Shown piece by piece: positions 15,195-21,937 of a stretch of 32,957 bases of DNA. The stretch's first letter is position 1. Each line of letters opens with the position of its first letter. Under the pieces are notes generated by a model. It saw only the letters and a list, made by a program, of their open reading frames with translations, had not been told where the DNA came from and ran no database searches. This DNA is from an uncultured Verrucomicrobiota bacterium (lineage in GTDB: Bacteria; Verrucomicrobiota; Verrucomicrobiia; Limisphaerales; UBA9464), in the NCBI GenBank assembly GCA_903842505.1, contig CAIMMI010000294.1:1-32957 (forward strand), read 5' to 3'. Made by a program: the position numbers and the translations under genes.

Positions 15195-15257
15195 GCCTTG
15201 AAACTTGAATCTTGAAACTTGGGACTCCAACGCGTCTCGCGAAGACCCTCGTCCCAC
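15195..15257 (+). repeat. Dispersed intergenic element, copy D variant
   Basis: It starts CCTTGAAACTTGAATCTTG and ends GCGTCTCGCG followed by CTCGTCCCACC. Facing copy C, it makes an inverted pair (GATTCAAGTTT at 15171-15181 with AAACTTGAATC near 15201-15211). These elements account for most of the 15011-15424 gap. The remainder (15258-15424) shows nothing recognisable apart from the GAAAGG ribosome binding site of the next gene. Confidence 0.7.
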
Positions 15258-15424
15258 CGCTCGATGGCCCACCCTCGAACGGGTGCAGTACCAACATCCG
15301 CCCTGCTTCCGCCAACCCAAGCCGAGCCCCCTGCCCCTCCCCGAACTAGCCTGCCCCCGGAGCCCAGAGATTCGTCAACTCACCGACACGCAATCACCGC
15401 TGGGTTCCCAACGAAAGGCCTCCC

Positions 15425-15664
15425 ATGATCAGCTTACTCGAACACCCCCTCCTCAGCGAGTTCCCGGAACACCGTGACGTCATCGTCCAACTCAAGACCA
15501 GCGACGCCCACTTCCGACGCCTCTACGAGGAATATCACGAGGTCGACAAGCATATCGTCCGGATCGAAGAGCAGATCGAACCCGCTACGGACGCCTTCAC
15601 CGAGGGCCTCAAGGTCAAACGCCTCCACCTGAAGGACGACCTGCTCCGGGCCATCCTGACCTGA
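15425..15664 (+). CDS. YdcH family (DUF465) small protein
   Basis: A 79-residue protein matching the DUF465/YdcH pattern closely: HPLLSEFPEH near the start, IVQLKTSDAHFRRLYEEYHE in the middle, then IVRIEEQIEP and LKVKRLHLKDDLL. It is predicted to be an almost fully helical hairpin, probably cytoplasmic. The molecular role of the family is not established. A GAAAGG ribosome binding site lies about 9 nt before the ATG. It is a one-gene unit closed by an intrinsic terminator. Confidence 0.9.
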   Translation: MISLLEHPLLSEFPEHRDVIVQLKTSDAHFRRLYEEYHEVDKHIVRIEEQIEPATDAFTEGLKVKRLHLKDDLLRAILT

Positions 15665-15683
15665 CCCAAGCTCACACAACACC

Positions 15684-15714
15684 GTGGCCTCTTCCGGAGG
15701 CCACAGCCGTTTTT
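15684..15714 (+). terminator. Intrinsic terminator of the YdcH-like gene
   Basis: GTGGCCTC (15684-15691) pairs perfectly with GAGGCCAC (15697-15704) around a 5-nt loop. A T5 run follows at 15710-15714. It is 20 bp after the stop codon. Confidence 0.85.
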
Positions 15715-15839
15715 CACCCGTCGCCCCAACCTTGGGGGTTTGACTTCCGGATCGAGATCCGTCTCCGACGAATCCCCTCTCATTGCGCCACTCGCCAACC
15801 TCCTTCTCCCACGACATCGTCCCGCCCCATGCAAGACGA

Positions 15840-15912
15840 GGCGCGCCTCCCCCTCTGCGCCCCAGCGCGCCTGCGGGAGACCGCCCCTTCTCCGCATCTC
15901 CGCGTACCCCCC
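15840..15912. repeat. Third site of the GCGCC...CCTGCGGGA / CTCCGCG repeat families
   Basis: It contains CTGCGCCCCAGCGCGCCTGCG followed within 30 bp by CTCCGCATCTCCGCGTACC. The same two modules occur in the same order at 4735-4785. The rest of the 15715-16009 gap has no gene. The open frame that extends upstream of 16010 through it is not supported as coding. Confidence 0.55.
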
Positions 15913-16009
15913 TCCTGACCCCGGAACCGACCGATCGGCAAGATTTCCGATTGCGGAAGCCATTGGCGGGCACAAACGTCCTCGGGCGGCTCAACAGAGC
16001 CCGAAGCCG

Positions 16010-17113
16010 ATGACCGACCGTACCCACCGCCCTTCTCCTCGCCGACTTCAGGCCGGCCTCCTCGTGGCCGCCGCCTTGGCCCTGAGCGCGTGCAAGCCCT
16101 CCCAGCCTGCCGCCTCACCCAAGCCTCCGACGCCCCCGGTCGCCGTCCGGATGACACCCGCCACCGAACGCCCCATCCCACGCTTCATCCGCGTCACCGG
16201 ACAACTCCTCGGATACCAGGATGCCCTCGTCGCCGCCGACCTCGGCGGCAAGGTCTCCGAAACCCGCGTCGAACGGGGCTCGAAGGTGTCCAAAGGCGAC
16301 GTCCTCGTGCAGATCGACAACCGCGGTCCCACCCTCTCCCTGCAGGAGGCCGAAGCTTCCCTCGCCCTCGCCCAGGCCCGGCTCGCACTCGCCCGCAGCG
16401 ACGTCGAGCGGAACGCCCCGCTCGTCCAGACGCGCGCCGTTGCCGAAGCCGACTTCCGCCGCTTCGAGGCCGATCTCGCCATCCGCGAAGCCGAGCTCGC
16501 CGGTGCCCGCTCCCGACGCGACCAGGCCCTCAAGAACCTCGACGACTGCACCACGCGCGCGCCCTTCAGCGGCGTGGTGGTCGAACGCTTCGTCCAACCC
16601 GGCGAATACGTCCGCGCCGATTCGCGCATCGTTCGCCTCGTCGAACTCGCACGCATCCGGCTCGTCCTGAACGTCCCCGAACCCCTCTCCGGCGGCATCC
16701 AGCCCGGACAGGCCGTCGACTTCCAGACCGCGGCCTTTCCGGGCCAATCCTTCGCCGGCGAAGTCCGCTTCGTGAGCTCCGCCGTCCGCGAAGCCACCCG
16801 CGACCTCCAGATCGAAGCCGAAGTTGCCAATGCGGATGAACGCCTCCGTCCCGGTTTCTTCGCCGAGGCCCGCATCCGCACCGGCGACCAGAAGGCCACG
16901 ACCATTCCCGCCTCGGCCCTCCGCACCGAGGGCAACCGCCGCAGCGTGTTCCTCGTCGAGGGCAACACCCTCGTGGAACGCCTCGTCGAGGTCGGCGACG
17001 CGATCGAAGGCTGGGTCGAGATCCGACGCGGCCTGACCAACGGCACCCCCGTGGTCAATCCGGCCGAACCCCGTCTCGCCGACGGTCTCCCGGCACAGGT
17101 CACGCAGCCCTGA
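16010..17113 (+). CDS. RND efflux membrane-fusion lipoprotein (periplasmic adaptor)
   Basis: A 367-residue periplasmic adaptor. The signal peptide ends in a lipobox L-S-A-C with the lipidated cysteine at C28. A lipoyl/barrel-sandwich half (DALVAADLGGKVSETRVERGSKVSKGDVLVQID) leads into a helical hairpin (about residues 105-175, with regular alanine/leucine heptads such as LQEAEASLALAQARLALA). The second lipoyl half is CTTRAPFSGVVVERFVQPGEYV. A beta-barrel domain and a membrane-proximal domain end near residue 367. The start at 16010 is chosen because the signal peptide begins there; the in-frame ATG at 15740 lies in a proline-rich repeat region. It is 12 bp upstream of the pump gene and would bridge pump and outer-membrane channel. 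The substrate is unknown. Confidence 0.93.
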   Translation: MTDRTHRPSPRRLQAGLLVAAALALSACKPSQPAASPKPPTPPVAVRMTPATERPIPRFIRVTGQLLGYQDALVAADLGGKVSETRVERGSKVSKGDVLVQIDNRGPTLSLQEAEASLALAQARLALARSDVERNAPLVQTRAVAEADFRRFEADLAIREAELAGARSRRDQALKNLDDCTTRAPFSGVVVERFVQPGEYVRADSRIVRLVELARIRLVLNVPEPLSGGIQPGQAVDFQTAAFPGQSFAGEVRFVSSAVREATRDLQIEAEVANADERLRPGFFAEARIRTGDQKATTIPASALRTEGNRRSVFLVEGNTLVERLVEVGDAIEGWVEIRRGLTNGTPVVNPAEPRLADGLPAQVTQP

Positions 17114-17125
17114 TCCCCACAAGTC

Positions 17126-20100
17126 ATGCAATGGCTCGCTGAACTGTCCGTCCGCCGCCCCGTGCTCGCCAGCGTGGCGGTCCTGATTTTTCTGGTGGTC
17201 GGCATCTACGGCTATTCCCACCTCGAGGTCGACCGCTTCCCCAAGATTGATTTCCCCACCGTCGCCGTCACCACCCGCCTCAACGGCGCCACGCCGCGCG
17301 AGATCGAGACCGAGATCACCGACAAGATCGAGGAAGCCGTCAACACGGTCAGCGGCATCGACGAGGTCCACTCGACCTCCAGCGATGGCGTCTCCCAGGT
17401 GCTGGTCACCTTCCTGCTCGAGAAAAATGTCGACGTCGCCGCCCAGGAGGTCCGCGACCGCGTCAACCAGATCCTCGCCGACCTCCCCGAAGCCGCCGAT
17501 CCCCCCGTCGTCGAGAAGCTCGATCCCGACGCCGCCCCAATCCTCAACCTGGCCCTCGTCGCCGATCGCCCCGTCCGTGAACTCACCGAGTACGCCGACA
17601 AGGTCCTGCGACGCCAACTGGAGTCCGTCCCCGGAGTCGGACAGGTCCGCGTCCTCGGCGGACGCAAGCGCCAGATCAACGTCCGCCTGGATCCCGTCCG
17701 ACTCCACGCCTTCGGCCTCACTGCGCCCGACGTCCAGCGCGCGCTCCGTTCCCAGAATGTCCAGATTCCCGCCGGGATGGTGAGGGGCACCGGCACCGAA
17801 GCCGGCCTGCGCGTCCTCGGCAAGGCGGGCTCCATCCCGGAACTCGCCGACCTGGTCCTCCGCGAACGCGACGGCGCCCTCGTCCGCCTCCGCGACGTCG
17901 CCCAGGTCGAGGACGGCGAACAGGAACCCCAGACCGGCGCCCGCCGCAACGGCATCCCCACCCTCCTGCTTTCGATCCGGAAGCAGTCCGGCGCGAACAC
18001 CATCGCCGTGGTCGATGCCGTCAACGAACGCCTCGCCGAGAACCGCCCGCTCCTGCCCCGCGGATACGAGGTTGCCATCGCCCGCGACAACTCCCGCGTC
18101 ATCCGAACCAGCGTGGGTGCCGTGAAGGAACACCTCGTCCTCGGCGCCGGCTTCGCCGCCCTCGTGGTGCTCCTCTTCCTCGGCAACAGCCGCGCCACGC
18201 TCATCGCCGCCCTCGCCATCCCCACCTCGATCATCGCCGCCTTCGGCGTCATGTGGGCCGAGAACCTCACCATCAACCAGATCAGCCTCGTCGCCCTCGC
18301 CCTCGCCGTCGGCATCGTCATCGACGACGCGATCATCGTCGTCGAAAACATCTTCCGACACATCGAGGAGAAGGGTGCCAGCGCCTTCGACGCCGCCATC
18401 CTCGGCACCCGCGAGATCGGGCTGGCCGTCATGGCCACCACCCTCTCGCTCCTCGCCGTCTTCATCCCGATCGCCTTCCTGAGCGGCATCGTCGGCATGT
18501 TCCTCAAGAGCTTCGGCCTCACCATGGCCTTCGCCATTGCCGTCTCGCTCCTCGTCAGCTTCACGCTCACCCCCGCCCTGGCCGCCCGGCTCTTTGCCAA
18601 CCACGAGAAGCCAGGCCCGATCGACCGCGCCCTCGAACACACCGTCAACACCGTGTACCGCCCCATCGAAGGCGCCTACATGGTCCTCCTCCGACTGTCG
18701 CTCCGCCACCGCTGGGCCGTTGTTCTCGCCTGCGTCCTCGTCTTCGCCTCCGTCCCGAGCCTGATGAAGGTCGTGAAGAAGGACTTCCTGCCTCCGGTCG
18801 AGGAAGCCGAATTCGTCGTCAACCTCCGTGCCCCCGAAGGTTCCACCCTCGCCGCCACCGATCTCCTTGCTGAACGCGTGGCCCGCGAGATCCGCCAACT
18901 GACCGGCGTCGAGTCAACCCTCCTGACCATCGGCGACAACGAACAGCGCACCGCCAACCTCGCCGGCATCTACGTCCGCCTCGTGCCCCCCGATCAACGC
19001 GCCGATCCCCAGGAGAAGCTCATGGAACGGGTCCGCAACGAGATCGTCCCCCGCTTCCCCGAGGAATGGCGCATCACCGTCCTCCCCGTCCCCGCCTTCA
19101 ACACCGGCATGTCCTCCGCCAACGTCCAGTACTTCATCGCCGGCCCCGACCTCGACCGCCTCACCGCGGCCACGGCCACCGTCCTGGCGGACGCGAAGAA
19201 GATCCCCGGCATCCGCGACCTCGATTCCTCCCTGATCGCCGGCAAACCCGAGATCGTCGCCCGCGTCGACCGCAGCAAGGCCGGTCAGCTCGGTGTCCCG
19301 ATCTCCGATCTTTCCACCACCCTCCGCCTGCTCGTCGGCGGTCTCGATGTCTCGACCTATGACGAAGGCGGCGAGCAGTACGACATCCACCTGCGCGCCC
19401 TCGAACCCTATCGCAATCGCGCCGAGGCCCTCCCCCTGCTCTCCGTCCCGTCCGCCCGGACCGGTCCCGTGCCCCTCGGAAATCTGGTGACGTTCGAATC
19501 CGCCGACGGCCCCTCGCAGATCAACCGGCTCAACCGCCGACGTCAGGTGATGATCACCGCCAACAACGCCCCCGGATACGGCGAGACCCAGATCCTCGAA
19601 GGCATCGAGGCGGCCGTGAAGAAGCTCAACCTGCCCTCCGATTACCTCTCCGGCGCCGCCGGCCGCACCAAGGAAATGAACCGGGCCCAGAAGGCCTTCC
19701 TGACCGCCTTCCTCATGGCGTTCATCTTCATGTACCTGATCCTCGCCGCGCAGTTCGAAAGCTGGCTCCACCCCGCCACCATCCTCCTCGCGCTCCCGCT
19801 CACCCTGCCCTTCGCCATCCTCTCGCTCATCCTCTTCGGTCAATCGATCAACATCTTCTCCATGCTCGGCATCCTCGTGCTGTTCGGAATGGTGAAGAAG
19901 AATGGCATCCTCCAGATCGACCACACCAACCAACTCCGCTCCCACGGCCTCGAACGCAACGAAGCCGTCCTCCGCGCCAATCGCGAACGCCTCCGTCCCA
20001 TCCTCATGACCACCCTCGCCTTCGTCGCCGGCATGATCCCCATGATGCTCGCGAAGGGCGTCGGTGCCGCCTACAACAACGCCACCGCCGGCGTCATCCT

Positions 20101-20215
20101 CGGCGGCCAACTGTTCTCCCTCCTCCTCACCCTCCTCGCCACCCCCGTCTTCTACACGCTCTTCGACGACCTCATCCGGAGATTCCAACGACCCCGGGCA
20201 GAGATTTCGGGATAG
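17126..20215 (+). CDS. RND efflux pump, HAE1 (AcrB-like) family
   Basis: A 1029-residue inner-membrane pump of normal family length. N-terminal helix 1 (RRPVLASVAVLIFLVVGIYG) is followed by a large periplasmic loop, helices 2-6, a second loop and helices 7-12. The proton-relay pair D400-D401 is in GIVIDDAIIVVENIF. The MATTLSLLAVFIPIAF segment and the C-terminal TTLAFVAGMIPMM are typical of HAE1 pumps. It uses the proton gradient to expel hydrophobic or amphiphilic compounds from the periplasm and inner membrane. It is transcribed with the adaptor 12 bp upstream, and a TolC-type gene follows after a 221-bp spacer. No regulator gene is nearby. The drug range cannot be inferred. Confidence 0.95.
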   Translation: MQWLAELSVRRPVLASVAVLIFLVVGIYGYSHLEVDRFPKIDFPTVAVTTRLNGATPREIETEITDKIEEAVNTVSGIDEVHSTSSDGVSQVLVTFLLEKNVDVAAQEVRDRVNQILADLPEAADPPVVEKLDPDAAPILNLALVADRPVRELTEYADKVLRRQLESVPGVGQVRVLGGRKRQINVRLDPVRLHAFGLTAPDVQRALRSQNVQIPAGMVRGTGTEAGLRVLGKAGSIPELADLVLRERDGALVRLRDVAQVEDGEQEPQTGARRNGIPTLLLSIRKQSGANTIAVVDAVNERLAENRPLLPRGYEVAIARDNSRVIRTSVGAVKEHLVLGAGFAALVVLLFLGNSRATLIAALAIPTSIIAAFGVMWAENLTINQISLVALALAVGIVIDDAIIVVENIFRHIEEKGASAFDAAILGTREIGLAVMATTLSLLAVFIPIAFLSGIVGMFLKSFGLTMAFAIAVSLLVSFTLTPALAARLFANHEKPGPIDRALEHTVNTVYRPIEGAYMVLLRLSLRHRWAVVLACVLVFASVPSLMKVVKKDFLPPVEEAEFVVNLRAPEGSTLAATDLLAERVAREIRQLTGVESTLLTIGDNEQRTANLAGIYVRLVPPDQRADPQEKLMERVRNEIVPRFPEEWRITVLPVPAFNTGMSSANVQYFIAGPDLDRLTAATATVLADAKKIPGIRDLDSSLIAGKPEIVARVDRSKAGQLGVPISDLSTTLRLLVGGLDVSTYDEGGEQYDIHLRALEPYRNRAEALPLLSVPSARTGPVPLGNLVTFESADGPSQINRLNRRRQVMITANNAPGYGETQILEGIEAAVKKLNLPSDYLSGAAGRTKEMNRAQKAFLTAFLMAFIFMYLILAAQFESWLHPATILLALPLTLPFAILSLILFGQSINIFSMLGILVLFGMVKKNGILQIDHTNQLRSHGLERNEAVLRANRERLRPILMTTLAFVAGMIPMMLAKGVGAAYNNATAGVILGGQLFSLLLTLLATPVFYTLFDDLIRRFQRPRAEISG

Positions 20216-20233
20216 GAACTGAGTTATGGGTAT

Positions 20234-20260
20234 CCACAGATTACACAGATTACACGGATT
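20234..20260 (-). repeat. ATCTGTGTAATCTGTG family repeat, copy 1
   Basis: On the plus strand it reads CCACAGATTACACAGATTAC and on. Its reverse complement matches the two copies at 20379 and 20424, so it faces them across about 120 bp and could pair with them as a long-range stem. Confidence 0.8.
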
Positions 20261-20378
20261 CCCGGAAGCCGACGTGGGGAGTGTGGCGCCGTGTCGGGGA
20301 CCCGGCACCGCACGCTTCATTCCACGCGCCTTCCTTCGGCCACCCCACGTGAGATCTGCGGACCCGCACCCGCTCCAC

Positions 20379-20405
20379 AATCTGTGAAATCTGTGAAATC
20401 TGTGG
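20379..20405 (+). repeat. ATCTGTGTAATCTGTG family repeat, copy 2
   Basis: Three AATCTGTGA-like words in a row, period 9. It lies in the spacer between the pump and the TolC-type gene. Confidence 0.8.
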
Positions 20406-20423
20406 CCCCACGCCCTCTCCACC

Positions 20424-20449
20424 ATCTGTGTAATCTGTGAAATCTGTGG
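20424..20449 (+). repeat. ATCTGTGTAATCTGTG family repeat, copy 3
   Basis: It reads ATCTGTGTAATCTGTG and then AAATCTGTGG. Both upstream GTG start candidates (20437, 20446) of the TolC-type gene lie inside it. The rest of the 20216-20436 spacer has no gene. Confidence 0.8.
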
Positions 20450-21879
20450 ACCGCCCAACCTCCCTGTCATCCGTGCACCTCCTGCGCATCGGTGGATGTG
20501 CGCTGCTGCTCTCGCTCGCCTCATGCGTCTCGCCGATCGGCCGGGACCATCAACCGCCGGACGTCTCGGCCATCACCCCGGGCTCCTATACGTGGCAACC
20601 GGCCCAACCCGTCGACCACCTGCCCAAGGGCGAATGGTGGAAGGCCTTCAACGATCCGGAACTCGACGCCCTCGAAACCCGCGCCCGCGCCGGAAGCCCG
20701 ACCGTCCAGGCCGCTGTCGCCCGCGTCGAACAGGGCCGCGCCCGCGCCCGCGCCTCCAAGGTCGACTTCTTTCCCGACATCCGGTTCCACCCCGCCTTCG
20801 ACCGCCAACGCACCTCGGGCAACCTGCCCACCCCAGTCCCCGTCAGCATCCCGGCCGCCCAGATCAACAGCTTCTCCGTCCCGCTCGACCTCAGCTATGA
20901 GATCGACCTGTGGGGCAAGGTCCGGCGCACCGTCGAATCCGCCCGCAACACCGCCGCCGCCAGCGCCGCCGACTACAACCAGGTCCTCCTCACCCTGAGC
21001 GCCGACGTCGCCGCCCAGCATTTCACCCGACGCGCCCTCGACACCGAGATTGCCGCCCTTCGACGCACCCTCGCGCTCCGCGAAGGCCAACTCCGACTCC
21101 TCGAACAACGTGCCGCCGCCGGTACCATCGCCCAGACCGACGTCTTCCGCGCCCGCACCGAACTCTCCAACACCCGCTCCGATCTCGCCGACGCCATCCG
21201 CCTCCGCGAAGAAGCAGCCGCCGCACTCGCCCTCCTCTGTGGCGAACCCGCCGGTCGACTCCCGCTGACCGAAAGCCCTCTCGGCACCAACGCGCCCCCG
21301 ACGGTTCCTCCTGGCCTTCCCGCGCAACTCCTCGAACGACGTCCCGACATCGCCGCCGCCGAGCGACTCGTCGCCGCCCGCAACGCCGACATCGGCGTCG
21401 CCAAGGCCGCGTACTTCCCCAGCCTCCGCCTCACCGGCAACGCCGGATTCCTCAGCAGCGACGTCGACTCCCTGTTCTCCGTCGACAGCCGCACCTGGTC
21501 CATCGGTCCGTCCCTGACGCTTCCGGTCACGGGTTACGCCGTGATCGGCGCACGGGTCCGCAACGCCCGGGCCGCCCACGCCGAAGCCACCGCGCAGTAT
21601 CGTCAGGCCGTCCTCGGGGCCATCCGCGACGTCGAGACCTCGCTCGCCCAGGTCCGATACCGCGCCGAGCAGTCAGCCGCCCTCGCCGAATCCCTCGCCT
21701 CCGCCCGTCAGGCGGAGGACCTCATCCGACAACGCTACGACCGTGGCCTCGTCAGCCAGGTCGAACTCCTCGACGCCGAGCGCACCCGCCTGCTCGTCGA
21801 ACTCCGCCACGCCCAGATCCTCGCCCAGCAACACATCGCCTCCGTCCGACTCATCAAGTCCCTCGGCGGCGCGTGGTGA
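20437..21879 (+). CDS. TolC/OprM-like outer-membrane efflux lipoprotein
   Basis: A protein of up to 480 residues with the two OEP repeats of the RND outer-membrane factor family. The lipobox L-A-S-C has its cysteine at position 30 from GTG 20437. The start is uncertain: no in-frame ATG lies before the signal peptide. GTG 20437 and GTG 20446 lie within a dispersed repeat, and GTG 20473 (MHLLRIGGCALLL, lipidated Cys18) gives a more ordinary signal peptide. The first repeat includes WWKAFNDPELDALETRA and LSYEIDLWGKVRR; the second includes LLERRPDIAAAERLVAARNADIGVAKAAYFPSL. It should form the outer-membrane channel for the pump encoded at 17126. It ends 58 bp before the convergent TIG protein gene. 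Confidence 0.92.
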   Translation: MKSVDRPTSLSSVHLLRIGGCALLLSLASCVSPIGRDHQPPDVSAITPGSYTWQPAQPVDHLPKGEWWKAFNDPELDALETRARAGSPTVQAAVARVEQGRARARASKVDFFPDIRFHPAFDRQRTSGNLPTPVPVSIPAAQINSFSVPLDLSYEIDLWGKVRRTVESARNTAAASAADYNQVLLTLSADVAAQHFTRRALDTEIAALRRTLALREGQLRLLEQRAAAGTIAQTDVFRARTELSNTRSDLADAIRLREEAAAALALLCGEPAGRLPLTESPLGTNAPPTVPPGLPAQLLERRPDIAAAERLVAARNADIGVAKAAYFPSLRLTGNAGFLSSDVDSLFSVDSRTWSIGPSLTLPVTGYAVIGARVRNARAAHAEATAQYRQAVLGAIRDVETSLAQVRYRAEQSAALAESLASARQAEDLIRQRYDRGLVSQVELLDAERTRLLVELRHAQILAQQHIASVRLIKSLGGAW

Positions 21880-21922
21880 GGCGGACTCGCGCCCCAACAG
21901 GGCAAACAGCGAAAGCCAATAC

Positions 21923-21935
21923 GGGGTGGAACCCC
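21923..21935. terminator. Short hairpin between convergent genes
   Basis: GGGGT (21923-21927) pairs with ACCCC (21931-21935) around a 3-nt loop in the 58-bp gap between the TolC-type gene and the convergent TIG-domain gene. Short stem and no T-tract, so the assignment is weak. Confidence 0.2.
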
Positions 21936-21937
21936 AC

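Noticed and set aside
15740-16009. N-terminal extension of the efflux adaptor from ATG 15740
   Set aside because: The extension is proline/arginine-rich repeat translation and would bury the lipoprotein signal peptide that begins at 16010.
16115-18898. Minus-strand open frame of 927 codons opposite the efflux genes
   Set aside because: Shadow of the adaptor and pump genes. The translation is rich in D/G/E/A with no domain.
20379-20449. Tandem ATCTGTGAA-like words considered as a CRISPR array
   Set aside because: Period is only about 9 bp, there are no unique spacers of constant length, and no cas genes are present.
18914-20524. Minus-strand open frame of 536 codons over the pump 3' end and spacer
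   Set aside because: Antisense to the pump. Its N-terminal part is translated ATCTGTG repeat.
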